Of a stretch of 64,000 bases of DNA, positions 11,503 to 27,630 are shown piece by piece. This stretch comes from Tubulanus polymorphus (taxonomy: Eukaryota > Nemertea > Palaeonemertea > Tubulaniformes > Tubulanidae): assembly GCF_964204645.1 (NCBI RefSeq), contig NC_134028.1, forward strand, positions 4,376,501 to 4,440,500, given 5' to 3'. Made by a program: the position numbers and the translations under genes. Below the pieces are notes generated by a model that worked only from the letters and a program-made list of their open reading frames with translations, was not told the DNA's origin and searched no databases. The first letter of the stretch is position 1. Every line of letters begins with the position of its first letter.

Positions 11503-14500
11503 CGTCGTGTAACAATGATACCCTTTTAGCATCCCCCCCCCTAATGTGGTAGCCGTTTCAGAAATAAATGATCGAAAATGAATAACATCGATTTTGCGGG
11601 GACTACATGTAATTGTACACCCTACTTCTCTTACCATTCACTGCACCACGATCTTCCGCATAAACCCAGCCCCTCCAGGAAAAGATTCGTCAATATCTTT
11701 TGTTCCCAAAGCAAGGATTTCTTTCGACTATTTTGGAGTTACTGGTGGATGGAACGACTTGGCAATACGAGCTGTCGTCTTCGTCGTCCGAATCGATACA
11801 TTTTTTAGCATAGCTTCGACAAATTGCGAATATCGGGTTGGAAAGCTACACCGCGTTGGGCTTTAGATTTGCCGGTTGTTCGAGCACGAATTCAAGGGAA
11901 AATAAATCACTCACGCCGGAAAACGAGATGGTTTACTGCGATTATGAGAAACATAATCAATAAGGATCGATACGGGGAACTGAGCGTAAGTAAAATAACG
12001 AAGAGTTTTCCGTTAGGTTTAAGACGAGAAGGTCGTTTTATGACAGAGGAATGATCATAGACTATACAGACGGTTTTACATTATACACATCCTTGATGTA
12101 CATAATGTTCGTCTTGAACAGAAGTGAAATACACGCCAAAGGACAACACTCTCAACAACCGTAAACAATAGTAACATTTCATTGAACTTCCGACCTGATG
12201 ATGCAACTTAATGATGTCCGCGGCGCATCAGTTACATCATCTTACTCACGTGCACATGAATTCATCGTGGAATGCGTAAGAACCGCCATAGACCTTATAC
12301 ATGTAAAATGGTGTACCGTATCGTTTCACAACCCGATAGAAGGCCAATTTGGCCTCATTGTCTCACTTGTTAGAGGGAGTTAGTGAGATCATGGACATGG
12401 TGAGATGGACTTAGTTGATAACACCGGCGGTGATTTGTTCAGTATCTGGCTTGAATTACCAAAGTCTCAACAAGTGTTGCTTCCCTATTCAGAACTAGCC
12501 AATGCTAGCGAAACTGTTGATTGATGAAGCATTGGCGACTTTTTTCTGTAATTTCTATCCCAAATTGCTCCAGTATTTGATCGCTTGATTAATGATAAAA
12601 ATATCCGTAGCCGGTCTCGCCGGATTCAACCTGCAGGCCCCATTTCGGACATCGCTGGCCGATGAATTATTATTAGAGGTGACTTCTGCAGCAAACTTCG
12701 CGGGCAACTGATGAACGAAAGTTGACCGCAATCGTTGTTTCATTGCGCGCTTCGTTGATGTGTTCCCCAATAGATATTGACATAGGGCTAGCGAACCACC
12801 GAAATGAAAGCGCAGAAAGCATCAGCCCACCGGCTCCAGGCGAAATCTCGAAGCATCACGAACGATTTGCTTTATCGTATCAGAGGACTGTATGAGGCCA
12901 CACGCTCGAATAACGGTGATTCAGTACTACTCTCTAAACCTCGTCCGTAAAGATCCATTCCGCAGCATCAGTTTATGCGAACGCATGGTATTTACCTATG
13001 TTTATGTTATGAGTTCGGACTACAACGACGACATTTTATGTTATTTTTTTTTTACTTCATAAAGTAACGAATCTGCTGCCAGTCATGTACACATTTCAGC
13101 GATAAAATGCAAATTAATGACGACTCGGCAACAGCATCAACCTATACAACTTTTCCCAGTTATTATTATATTGACGAATGATGCGAATGATGGATGAGGT
13201 TTTTATTGCGTTGTACATTAAATCAGTACCTTTTAGAAGAATGTATGGTAAACGGAGAAAACTATTACGAATCGCCAGTGATGTCAATTATCATCAATAT
13301 CTGCCACTATCCAGTATATCCCCTGATACCCGAGTTAGCTCATAATATATTCTCAACTCTTTTTGCTACGGTTTCCGCGTGAATTACGTCACCGGAGATT
13401 TCGGTCACGTCGTGAATGACGTCATGATGAATTGATGATGATCAGCTCGAGTCAGGCACGGTGCTTAACCACCCGGTCAGCTTGGTCGAATGAGTATGTG
13501 GCGAAGACTGAGGTTCCGAGATGGAATCAGCTGCTTCAGCACGAACACACATATCAAATTTATTAGGTTAGGTTTAAGTATTAAATAGTCTTCGGTTTTG
13601 TATCTTTTTATTTGATTTTATTCGTCAAAGTATTACATTACTTGTATGACAGTCATATATATAATGACAGTATGAAAGTCGGCTAAATAATACACGAAAT
13701 CAAAGGTGTCGCTACTCGTCAGCAATAAACCGCTTTCTTTCACTAAACAGGCCTAATGAGGTATTTTCCTATTCTTATACTCAGATTGTGCGATCTAGTA
13801 GATCTTGTAACTATAGCGGGGGTCTCGTCTGCCAGTTTCAATTTTTAAGCGATTACCTGAACAACTATATCTGGCTGTGGTTGTTCTATTGAATCTAGAT
13901 AAGAAAAGACCCGAAGTGTTATCAGAAAAAGATAGATAAACTGAATGAAATTAGTTCAAAAAAGGATGAATTCTGCAAATATTTCAATCAGAATGTATGG
14001 TTCGATTTCGCGCTATACCGTTTACGTATTTCATAGTCGATGTCAGAGGTAAACGTAAATGCAAATAACACACGTCAATGTCGTAAACTCTCGATAAACG
14101 GTTGAACGATATGCAATTATCGATATTCGACTGGACAATATTGTCAGTAATTGAAGCGTTGTTGAACGAGGGTGAGGAAATTACGGTACATTTGGATCGA
14201 TTGTCCTGAGCGCGACCGCATCGCGGATAGAATTTATCCAGATCATAAAACTGGTTCTAAAAATGTTTAGAATTTCCGAAAAATTCATTCGAAGAATTTC
14301 GAAAATATCGATACATGCATGTTTTGAATAAAAGTAGTTTTTCAGACGTTGGTTTCATCGTTGATTGCTTTTAATGAAATACCTGCAAATGAGCTACACT
14401 GAGAAGGTGCAGTTAGAAATCATTGTGAAGGTTTTGAAAGTGATTTTAGAGCGACCGGCTTATACATGCAATCAGAATAAACGTGTAACTGGCATTTCGT

Positions 14501-14838
14501 ATCTCATAAAGAACATATTCACCGGCTGTTTTCATTAGAATTTCAAACGAGGTTGAAATGATCCATCGGAAACACGGATAGACCGTAAAACGGCCACAAA
14601 ATCTTATTGTACCGCAGGACACCGACCGATCCGTCGTTCTTGGCTCGCACTACCGAGTGTGAGCTCCCATACCAGATTCATATTACCAGGTTTTTGCAGG
14701 TGAAATAAAAGAGCGATGTCGACGAAGCCGCAGGGGTGCCACTTTCAGAGATATTTATATGATATGACTTGTCATTTTAGTAGGTTCACTGGCACGTAAA
14801 ATTGCATTACCTCTTTGGAGCAGAGAAACGAAAGGAAC
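11503..14838. other. Stretch without a supported gene
   Basis: A minus-strand frame at 12555-12770 starts with TTG and has no splice support. A poly-C run lies at about 11531-11540. Nothing else was recognised. Confidence 0.4.
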
Positions 14839-14839
14839 A

Positions 14840-16789
<1,950 letters not shown>

Positions 16790-16930
16790 CTAATAAACGC
16801 TACGCTATTGATCTTAAAATAGGGATTGTCCCCATTGTTTATTTATCTGGCTGGTAAATTTTGTTTGATTTTTCGATTGAGTGTCCCTTACAGACCCACC
16901 ACACCTGCCGGGAGCGAAATGGCACCCCGG
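16790..16930 (+). repeat. Dispersed repeat family R1, copy 1
   Basis: Contains aaaatagggattgtcccc, tttgatttttcgattgagtg and a block around agacccaccacacctgcc that ends in gggagcgaaa. The same blocks in the same order occur inverted at about 37048-37202 and, more diverged, at about 55078-55195. Non-coding, probably a SINE-like or non-autonomous element. Confidence 0.65.
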
Positions 16931-19900
16931 AGTGATGATGAAATTCTCAACCCTCGTGTGAAATAGATCTTGACATCCACCGAGCCTCGTATATACATGC
17001 TTTCATTGAAGGAAACGAATTTCACAAACATTGTAGTTAGACCTTTGAAATATCACGGTCCGTCGAAGTTTCCGTATACAAAATATTTCCATTGCTATCG
17101 ACAAGGAGTCGGATTCATGGAAATAAATTTACTAAGGAACTCGAGCAAGAAACTGGACGTAGCAAGGTATCACGGATATGGCTGTATAGAACCCTATAAA
17201 AAAAGCTCACATGTACATGAGATAATAATATCGAGACAATGTTAGTTTTTTGCCTCGAAACAAGAAAAAACATATCGTAAACAATATTCCAGACACGTCT
17301 CGCAATAGTTTAGAACCAGCTGATCAATATCCATCTCTCCATTTATATCTTTTTGATTGGTAGCACGTTCGGAAATAAGCATCGTAAGAAGCGTCGCCGG
17401 CGTTTACGACCAGTAACAACGCACACGACCATTGTCATTGCATAGCGTCCACTCTATCCAGCAAAATTTATATACTTGTATATACAAACAGTCCAGTTGG
17501 CGATATCTCTCGTGTAGCGCAGCGTTAAGATATTCATAACAAACTACCGCTGAAATTAATATCGGCTACGTGACCTTTCACTCCAAAGTCGAACCTACCT
17601 CTCAGCACAATTCGTTGTTCGGGCCTACAGATGAAATGTCAACCCGGATCAAGATTCACTAAACATCATGATTCATTGTTATTTGACGATGCGTCTGTTA
17701 TTTGATGATCGTTTGATGTTTCGGATGAAATTGCTGAAGCACTCGAGCTATTGCGTGCGCAGTTCAAAGAGAACGGTAACCGATGAAATCTTATTCGGTT
17801 TCTTTGCGTGCGAATAGTGCAGCGAACGATACGTTCCAGAAAATGGACTAAATATTTTTATATCGATTTATGTTACTTTTCAAATTTCCTAAGCCTTTTT
17901 CGTGGTGTTTTTCATTCTGAAATATCAACCAGTTTTTCGAGTTTAACGCCTCGGTAATAGATACGTGCCGCGTCATTTACTCGATTTGTTTTTTACCTGA
18001 CCACAACTTAATTGCTTCGACAGCTGAAATAACAGCATAACACGGCCATTGGATGAGATCGAATAACTGAACGTGCTGTAAATCATGGATTACGGTGGAT
18101 TCAGCGACGTGATCCGCAACAGTTTTCTGTGTATATAGCGTTGGACGTGGACAGCGCTTTCTTCCTAGTCATTTCGATTGCTTGCTCTTGTTTCGTCGTT
18201 TCAGTAGGTAACAAATCACCCCCGTGGGATCCATTTCATATGACGACAGACTGATCCCCAGGTGCTGTCGCGGCGTTGTTGACTGACGCGAGTAAAGCAG
18301 CTTTTTGCCATCCCCCGATACGCCATTATCACCGTAGGTATAGCTAATAAGTGATAGATGTACGAAACCCTTGCTAGGGTCGCTCGGAAATACGGAAAGT
18401 CAAGCCGTAAATTCTCTGTTGACACCGGGTACACAAACTATGTACACAAAAACCTGTCACGACATCCGCCTGCAAACGATGCCAAAAAGGCTAACCGATA
18501 CATGAACCATTGACGAGACTGATTTTAAGAAGATTTACTAGAAAGCTGTAATGCATATTTCATTGGATCTTCGACTAACCTTTAAAGCTTTAAGGTCAAC
18601 TGATGGATGATTGGAATCACTGGGCAATGGAGGGTCACTCGGGTCAAATGCAACCCCCAGCTATGACAGTTTGAATGCCAGTAAAGTTGAAATTAAGAGA
18701 AATATGCCGTGGCGCTTGTCAGTCGAAGTGGCTATTACCAGGAAGGAATGTGGCTGTGTTATTATAGGCAATAATATCAACAAGATGCAAATACCGATCA
18801 CAAAATGCAACTTGCATAACGTCATTTCAGATACTTCGTAATGAATATTGAGCCTACAGCCAGTTTAGCAATTTTTGCTTTTGCGTCACAGAACCATGTC
18901 CGAAATGAATGAACGAATATCCTTAGATTAGTCAGCCAGACATCAAATAGCAATACGTATCAATGTACATCGGTTTAAAGCTGAAGTCTGTAGTGTCGTC
19001 GTATTGTAGAAATTCTGCCCATTAAGGAATTTTAACCAACGCGAAATATTTCTGACTTGTGAAATCAGTAAATGGATGCATTTGTTTCAGTTTCACCGGT
19101 TTCGGGTTTCTAATGAATGAAGTCCCCCTAACGAGCTTTGCACTCAGTAAGACGAATCTTTCAAAAGAATCACTTGCAACCAAGATGTGTATCGACTTGA
19201 TTCACTGTAATATTTCAAGGTGTTTATTTTCAAGGTGTCGTAAGGACACAGATCCCGCGGGTTCGCGCTGTTTATAAACCACTTGTTGAAAAGGTTATCT
19301 GCAATAAGCAGAACTCTCTGGGATAAAGACGACACCAGTTAATTAGCCTGAATATGTATAACTAGGTTTTAACCAATCTGGACTTGAGCTGATAGAATAA
19401 AGTCATCAAAATTAATCTAGTCGATTACGAGTTTCCAATGATAGTCGATGACTGCTGGTGTGTTAAGTATACACAGTCTACAACCACGTGGAATTGCTCT
19501 ATCAATTAATTCGCGCTAATGATTCTATTAAAACGGGCGCTAGCTGTTTAAATCGGAATTCCAGAATAGAAAGATTCGCGTCGATCGAGATGATGCACCT
19601 CGACGCGCTTATCTTTACGATTATCATCAGCAACACGAGCGGCGTCAGTTCTATTCTGCTGAAACTAATTTTACGCACGGCTGAGTTTTTTTTCAAATCG
19701 ACGGAGCGGCGTTTCGTAGAATTCTATAACGATCGCTGCTGATGATGCAAAACTTGCGGAAATCACGTTTGAAATTAATGTTGTTTTTTTTTCGCGCTTA
19801 TCTTCACGTTTTCGAATCATCGACAAACCCTGTGAATCATCGGTTGAAATCATTAAAAAAAGAATGAGCGGTATTGATGTTTCTAAACTGAAGAAATACT

Positions 19901-20622
19901 GCCCACACACACGCGCGCGACACATCGCCTTACAGAGCTTAATTCATAATTCGCAAACAACTTTCTGCATCGGTGTGCGCTTGAGATGAATATTGAAAGT
20001 TAATCGGGCCTATAACTTAATCGGGCATCAGAGACACGCGGGTAGAAATTTGTGTTTGATGTCGAAAGCTGTCGATTCTATGCGTGGTATGAAAACATCA
20101 ATCCGTGTATTATTCCATAACGATATTTTCTAGCCCGTTGTTCACAATATTGATATAAATTGGTTACGTTCGAGCTAAAACAGAAAGGGCTTTTTGGTGT
20201 TCGTAGTCTAACTATATTTAGTATCTAAAACCTGTAGAAACTATAGCGATGCGTAAGATCGTGCACATGGCGTGTATCGCAAGTCAAGTATAGAGCGAAA
20301 CACGGCACAACCATTTTTGGGCCTCGGAAAATACGATGACACAGGTCCAAGATGTTAATGGCGATGAAAGTAAACAGGTAGCTCTCTGGCACATTGGACT
20401 ACTGGATTATAACGACTTTAGCTGTTCCTCGTTCTGCATATTAAAGAGTAAAAAGATAAGCCGCTTAAAACCGTGACTGGTAAATACAACCTTCATTACA
20501 CTGGCAATGATGACAGGCAACTCGCTTTATAAGCCGAGGTTCTTCAGTTTATTTTACGTGTACAAGATAAGAGACTGTGATCCATCATAATGAGATACAT
20601 CCTGTGATAATGTATGATTTAC
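16931..20622. other. Stretch without a supported gene
   Basis: Frames of 60-90 codons on both strands (for example 16970-17245 and 19488-19925) lack splice context and overlap one another. A 26-base block at about 17602-17627 on the minus strand is bounded by ctgtag and gtaggt and could be a micro-exon, but nothing joins to it. Confidence 0.35.
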
Positions 20623-21029
20623 ATGTGAAAGCAATGAGAACCCTATCAATGTCGGCTGGTCTTCCGGCAGGGAACGATGCCCAGTTATCAATCAGTGATA
20701 CAATATTGCCGATGGCCTTTTCTTCAAACTTCGGAGGTCGAGTCCTTCCTTGACTTGTGCGGGAACACGGTGAATCAGATCGCAGGGGGCCGTATCCGAA
20801 GCCAAATAACTTTGAAGAACAACACGCAAAACCAACTACACATTACGTAAAACCTACCTCTTTGAATATTTTCAGATTTTATTCCAAATCTTGCATTCCT
20901 GGTTAATTTTTCAGCTGATGGTTCACCGACATTCACCAGAGCTTGATAGAACTCATCGCTCACCGGTCCAACGACGTCCTGACTCTTTATGTCATCTCCG
21001 GTTCCGGCGTAGTTTATGTATTCTTTCAT
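20623..21029 (-). CDS. Two-exon gene fragment, unknown protein
   Basis: Exon 20858-21029 begins with ATG (MKEYINYAGTGDD) and ends in phase 1 at a donor (gtaggt). Exon 20623-20748 starts in the matching phase after a caag acceptor and continues through RTRPPKFEEKAIGNIVSLI and an ADIDRVLIAFT segment, to a donor (gtaaat) or, if read through, a stop at 20589. Both peptides are acidic/amphipathic and clearly protein-like. I do not recognise the family. The frame is also open upstream of the ATG (VSIWSHKT), so the first exon may be internal. The 3' end is unresolved. Confidence 0.5.
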
Positions 21030-24000
21030 TGTTTTATGACTCCAAATCGAAACCTGTTGCAGTGCGCGCAGTAATTTTGTTCTCTATATTTCTATCGGTT
21101 ATTTATGGCTATAATTTACTCGTCCGGTCATCTTCTAAATGTACGTCCACGATACCCTCTGAATACCCCGTTAAAACTGCCGATTTTTACTCGCCACTGG
21201 TGCAGCTCGGTGCCTGCGATGGACACGAATGCCTCTCGATCCTATCTTCTGTACCCCGCACTTATAAATGTCAACGGTCCGGCGTAACAAAACACGCGGC
21301 TCATTCGTGATGTCTGCAATTACATTCAAAAACGTCTCGACACAGATGAGACTGGGATGAAATTCTAGATGCCTTCAATCGATCGACGCAGTCTAATCCT
21401 CGTTTATTTACGTACGAAGGTAGGAAACTAGAAACAACAATTATTTTCGTATCAGATGATGGCTTTAACTGCTCTTAACAGCTTTTTATACAAGAACAAC
21501 GATATCCATTTCATGCCGTAAGGAAAGAAATGCATGCGACGTTTTTTGTTTGGTCCCGATCCGAAGAGTCAACTTAAAGATAAAATGCAACACGACGAAA
21601 TGAAGTTCTCGGATATATCTCGTCCAACGCTTTTAAAGGTCACAATTTAAAGTTTTGTGTCGCGAAATTTGAAAATGAACGCCAACAGTCCTCTTTCTCT
21701 ATTCAGAAATGTTGTATCTAATCGGTGTCATCAATAATAGTAAAACCGTGTACGTAAAACCAATAGCTGTTCTCGAGTTTCTGTTATACGCAGACAATTG
21801 GATCTCCCTCAGGATAACGCCTTCATCAAATGCAAAGCCCCTTGTAACGCAGAGTAAATAGAAGCTAACACCAATCTTGATCAGCTAGTTACAAAACACC
21901 AGCGAATTCCTCGTCGTATATGACGATGCAGTCGTAAGCATCGGAACTTGTACCTCGTAACTGCCCTGGTAAACACTGTTCAGCAAATTCTTGACTCGCT
22001 TCCAAACTGTCCCCTTCGTCGCTCACCCGTTTGCAACAAGTCCTTTCGAATCGTTTAGCGGTTAGAGCGAAGTTGTCTAGCTAACAGACGATGCGACTGT
22101 CTCTCGGCGTAAACGCCATCTAGACGTCGCCCATGAAATGTTTGCCGTATAGATCCATTGAACGATTTGTCAAGTGAGGATTTGAGTGGCTTTCCGTGTC
22201 AAGTTGAGGAAGCTGTTTACCCAAACAGTGTTAATACTCACCGAGTCACATCATCGGTTATACCTTCATGGTGATAGATAGCGTGTTGTATCCCCTGTAG
22301 TTTTACGTGGAAAAAATATCGCAGAGCTGAAACGATTTCAGATGTGAGTTCTAGTGATACATTACGCGAGTGTATCCGGGTTTATGTGCGTACAATGACT
22401 CCCTAAAATCATTGGTTTTGTAACACGATTCCGCGATGGCGAAAGGCATCATTACAATTGATTCGGTCGAGGCGAAACACGTCGTATTTGCCCCGCAATA
22501 AAACCGCGCGTACGCGCATAAAAATCGCTGGTTCAAGTTAAAAGCAAATATTTTCAATCAATTCCTGAAAGTATAACGCCCTTACCGCACGCATCTGCGA
22601 TAGAAAAACAACCAAAATCAGAATGTGAGGTCTCGATACGACAATCCGCTCGCTCGGTCGAATTCACGAATCAAAATAGAAAAATCTAAACGAAAAGATA
22701 ACTATCAAAGGTTTTTGCTTCTGGCGAAATTCCAGCTTTATCTTCAAAGTAACGATAAACGCCTCTGCCAACGTAATCCATATATAGAATTGCTATTTAT
22801 GAAAAAGACGACAGTGAGACATTTAAGGTCATTTCGCGATCGATCAAACAACGATGATATCAGCGTTTATTTCAAATTCTTCAAAAGAAATAGCGCTGTA
22901 TGAAAATAAATCGTGCGTCCCGACCACAAATTCTGAACATCTCGACATAAATGTGACTTAATTCGATTTAAACAGCGCCGAAACCTCATGAAACGATAGC
23001 ATGCGAAACTTTTCCTGAATGCCAGTTGTAGCGAAAGTGGAAAAAAGTTCACGTTTGCACCGAGAATCAATGTCGATATCAAAATTAACGGCGCAAGTTT
23101 TAATTTCTCGTGAACGCGGCGGCGCGATATCTAACCGAGCGCGATACTCGTGAATCAAGCAATCTACGAAATGAACTCCACACAACGGTTTCCAATTATC
23201 CTCCGATCAAATTTCTTAACGATCAATTTCTATCAAGCGACAAGAGATTTAGCGGCGGTTGAATTGATGAAAGTATCTGTTAACAGAGATAGAGACGCGT
23301 ACCACACGACTGTATATCAAGATAATATATTCTCTAGATTTTCGTGATTCAGATGGAGATAATGAAATAGATGAGTTATATAGGAAGCTTTAGATGGCGC
23401 AAAAACCGTGAATGTTCCGATGAATCAATTAGTATTTTAGGGTATCATTATATCGGTAAGCGCTAAAATCGAATCAGCGTCCATAAAAATCTGATCAAAA
23501 ACCAAACTTTCAAAATGAAGAATTCGTAAAAACCGAAGCCCTACAATAGGTCTTACTTCACGCGCATTAATCTGTCATAATGTTTAATTCAAACTCTGCG
23601 AATTGAATGGAAAATCGATGATGGGGATTTTCTCCTTTCTCGCTCTGTCGCCCTTTCGATGACGCAGATAGGACAAAAATCCGATGAAATTAGGCCTACG
23701 TCACGACCTCGCACCCGGCTAAGCTTTGATTAATGTTGAAGAGAAAAGAGTATCAATTTGTCAACTTCGTACATCACGTCGGTTCCTGTGACAGACAGCG
23801 CCACTGCCGTGTCGCCTGCACCATCATCGTGTATATCTCGTTTCTGCTAATCATTGGTTTTCGTTTACGACGTTGTTAGACTAGAAATGTGATGATTACT
23901 GTAAGATTTGTTGACGATATTTACCAGACTACGGTCGGTCGTTCGGGTTTGTCGATGCGCCAAACAGTTCCAATTAGTGAAATCAGTTGTCCGGCGAGGT

Positions 24001-24176
24001 GCCTTTGTTCGGGGTCGCTGGAGCTAAGTATCAGTTCAGACAGCTCAGTCGGTGAATATTACAGAAACATCTTCTCACTACTGTTATCGATTAACTGATG
24101 ATATTCGGTATTGGCCAAATAGCTAACCATAATAACCCGTTCTAAACTGATTAAACATTGTGTTGGTTCATCGAGT
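21030..24176. other. Stretch without a supported gene
   Basis: A plus-strand frame (to 21310) overlaps the minus-strand exon on its left. Its right half is protein-like but has no splice support. Other frames near 22625-23350 run on both strands at once. No repeat recognised. Confidence 0.35.
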
Positions 24177-24200
24177 GAGCAATCATTGAGATGATTGCTC
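24177..24200. repeat. Short perfect hairpin
   Basis: GAGCAATCAT and ATGATTGCTC form a 10-base-pair stem around a four-base loop, and the hairpin is flanked on both sides by a ggttcatcga direct repeat. No function assigned. Confidence 0.6.
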
Positions 24201-27200
24201 GTAGGTTCATCGAACGAGTGAAAAAACTCATTTTACATTCTATTCAACATAACATCTTATCAAAGAGTATCGATAAAACCCATGTCAGCAAATAGAAGGG
24301 AAGATAATGTTGAAAAATGCCGTGTGAAACCATATCTCCCCGGACCCAGCTCCACAGCTGTGAGTTAGTACTTACTCTCGAGTTCATTTTTGATGGTTTT
24401 ACTCTCCGAGTCTTAACTAAGCAAATGAAGACCCGAATCCGAGATTCAACCGATTCTAGCGAATCCTTGCGGCATGAAGAAAACCTGATTTTCTTTAACG
24501 AAATATCACTCAACAAATACCATTAGAGAAGTTGCCGTCTGGCAGACTTCATATTCGTTTCCGTGTACGTCAAAAAGGATATGTTTACACATGTTCTTTT
24601 TTCATCAACCGGCAATTCCCTCCGATATACAGAATGATGTACAATTTCTACCAACTTCATCTTGACAAACCTCAGACAAAAGTCAACCCACTACACAAAC
24701 AAAGCATGTGAAAAAATAACACCGCCCTAAAAGGCACATGGATAATCTCATCGGCATCTTATCACTCCAAAAAAACATAGGTTGCTTTTCAGTTACTGTA
24801 CTGAGACACGTTATGAATATTTTAGTCGCACAATGACACCAGGAGGTAATATGATATTCTGCTGTCTTGACAAAGGCTGTACGAGCAGAGTCGAATTTCT
24901 GCCTGAAACATATTTGTTCTGCGATCGAAAATCATCCGGTTATAAATACAACCCCAAAGCATCGGTTACCGCTTGTTTAATTGGTTTTGTTTCAGCGTAT
25001 TAGGCTTCGTGTTTGAACAACACATCAAAATAGAATGCGTATGAAAATATGATAATCAGCCTATTGCGCTGGAAGATTTTATAGAATAAACATTCGTCCA
25101 TATGTTCAATTAATCTCGCTAATAAAGATATTTACTGAATCTATTCCACACAATCCGATCATTTCTTTCATGTTCGTATGTTGTGATATATGTTACAATT
25201 AACCCCAGTAATGTTTCACACGGTAAAGCACTCCGAATCTATCGGAGATTAAGAACATGACGTCATACTGGCCGTCTACTGATTTGAAGTCACAGTATGT
25301 GAACTCTACGCATAACGTCGGCGGGAAACCTCGGAAGCGTACTGGTAATCAGACTGAATTAGACTAATATTCAATCCATGGACTCTAAAATGTTCTTCGT
25401 TTGAGTCCATGTTCAGTCTGATTACTCCAAGATTACTCCAAGCTGCATCTATATAAGACCGCTTGCATTTATGAACGTAGGACGTTTCCACGCCGTGGTC
25501 GTTACTAGCCCGAGGATGATTTAATCATGTAGATATATGCTTACTTGACAAGCGGTTTATCGTCAAAAGTGATGATGCAGCTTTGTGTATTAAGATTAGT
25601 CTATATAAGCTTGTGAAATGTGATAAAGATAAAAACCAGTGTGTCATCAATATTTCATGCTACGAAAGAGGCGTGGATGTTCGCTGTCATATAGATCAAA
25701 ACACAGCCCGGAGCTCACATACAAATAAATATAAGCACACCATCCTACTGATCATCAGCTATAAAATAGCACATCGCGATCAAGAAACCTCTATCGTTAT
25801 TGTTCCGCACGACATTAATCTATTAACAATGATTTCTACCAACTTCGTTTCTCCTGGTGGTTTCTGTGATCAATTACATGTATGCATTAAATATGAACTA
25901 GTGGGATGCGTCATATTTGACGCCAGGTTCAAGCAGTAAAATGTCACAGTTCACTGCTGTCTTACGTACAATACGACGCGACTGAGCAACGCGTGTGATC
26001 TGGATAAGATCACCGAAAAAGATTTGACAATCTCACGATTAGAAAGATATAATCTATAAGGGTGGTACGGTTTATGGCTATATATCTCCTTCGTGGAACC
26101 TCTTATAACGTTTTATCTCTGAGCCGTCGCAAAGATCTAGGGCATGTCATTAAATTAATTAAGGACAAAAGTGGTGCTCATGCATAAGATAAATCTCATT
26201 TCCGCTTACAAAATGGGTGTATGGCTTCACGGTGTTTTTGTTGGCACGAATGAACACTTTTATGGCACTTATTCGAGTCACCCGAGAATGTCCCTTGATT
26301 CAAGATTTCGGAAACAAAAAATAACTGTTACTTGTTAAGGATTCTATTCTGCACGCATTCGGTTTCCTAAGACCGTCATTTCATAAAGTTGATTTCACCC
26401 TTAGACAGGAAGGGGTCCATGGGAAATTGTGATATCCCAGCGGCGTGTGTAGATGTAAACTCGTGATATCGTTGTTATTCAACACGTGGTTGCAGTTCAT
26501 CAATCACAGCACGGAAAACGACTACAGTATATCACTTCACGTAATACGTACTGTCCCCTCAAGAGGCTGTCAGCCGCTCGGAAAAACCGATGTGACTCGC
26601 GTCGACATTACACTGTAGAACTCGGTGATAAAGACACATTGCCTATAACAAACCCCCGCATCCATCAAACAACAGCCAGAAAGATTCGCCTCTGACACAC
26701 GTCACGAAATACGTATCGTATTAATACAAACGTACGGCGTCGTAAAATTAGTTTTTCACAGTGAATAAACTCGACGATAATTAACGTACGTGAGACACAG
26801 CAGAAATAATATAGCAAAATTTGTGTGAGTTTCACGCGACGAACGGCAGCAACAGAACATGACGACAGGTTCTTCTTCGGTCTATACACAGCGTTTCAGT
26901 GCCTTAATATTTTAAGTGTAGAGCCTAGCACACTGGGTCCCTCGTAACCACACGAAATTTAAATGATCGATTACTCATTATATTGTAATGATTGTTTTGC
27001 GTAACGGTTATCAAAAATGAATATTATTAATGTTATCATCATTATTAGGTTGTAAGATCGGTTTAACCGGACTGTCCCGCTACTGGTTGTGTAAGCCTTG
27101 TTGCAGATGTTCAGACATCGGAACGCCAATTAACCAGCTAATCTTCTTATATCTTCATAACTGATATAATTTACGTTATTCAATGAGGGAGAATATTACA

Positions 27201-27510
27201 TTAACGGCCGGACATCTCGGCCTTACACAAACACTAATAATCTTCCATCCAATTGTGCGTGTCTTCCTCATCGATTTGTCCTTTTTTACGACCGCGATGA
27301 AAACGGCAATTCGATTCGCTTCCTGCGTTGATTTTATAATCCCTCTAGTTTTTGTCGCTCTCTTGTCTCATCATGAATTCATGTGCATGTTTATTTATAT
27401 ACACGGACAGCAGCGCAATCGGAATAAATACATAACATTGTTAGCATTCATTTAGGATGACGGGGTTGGTTTTCGCTTCCGCCAATGTCAGACGAAAACG
27501 TTTACAAATG
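24201..27510. other. Stretch without a supported gene
   Basis: The longest frame (25583-25939, plus strand, 118 codons) has no splice or family support. A fold-back structure lies at 25345-25425. No RNA gene recognised. Confidence 0.35.
25345..25425. repeat. Composite fold-back (inverted repeat)
   Basis: Left arms gtaatcagactgaa (25345-25358) and catggactc (25377-25385) pair with right arms gagtccatg (25403-25411) and ttcagtctgattac (25412-25425). The result is a two-part stem with an asymmetric bulge on the left side and a 17-base loop. Confidence 0.7.
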
Positions 27511-27521
27511 TTCCCGCCAAA
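27511..27521. promoter_or_regulatory. E2F-like site in possible promoter
   Basis: TTCCCGCCAAA resembles the E2F/DP consensus. It lies 57 bases upstream of an ATGGCGGCATCC start-like context on the plus strand. The match is seen; function is inference. Confidence 0.3.
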
Positions 27522-27567
27522 CACCAAGCGATAACATCGCGGAAGTGGTCTTCATTTACATAAAAAC

Positions 27568-27630
27568 ATGGCGGCATCCGTGATGCGACACTCATCCGGA
27601 TTGATTTGCAATATGACCAAGTTATCGTGA
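27568..27630 (+). CDS. Candidate start region of a small gene
   Basis: aaaacATGGCGGCATCC is a good animal start context. The 20-residue frame (MAASVMRHSSGLICNMTKLS) is basic and Ser-rich, like a mitochondrial presequence, but reaches a stop at 27628-27630, so a donor would have to lie inside it (possible gtgatg or gttatc). Downstream, a hydrophobic exon candidate at 28215-28451 could belong to the same gene. Low certainty. Confidence 0.25.
   Translation: MAASVMRHSSGLICNMTKLS

Noticed and set aside
20891-21310. 139-codon plus-strand frame
   Set aside because: Its left half is the antisense of the better-supported minus-strand exon 20858-21029. The right half has no independent support.
25583-25939. 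118-codon plus-strand frame
   Set aside because: No ATG-context, splice or family support. Length alone is not enough in this much sequence.
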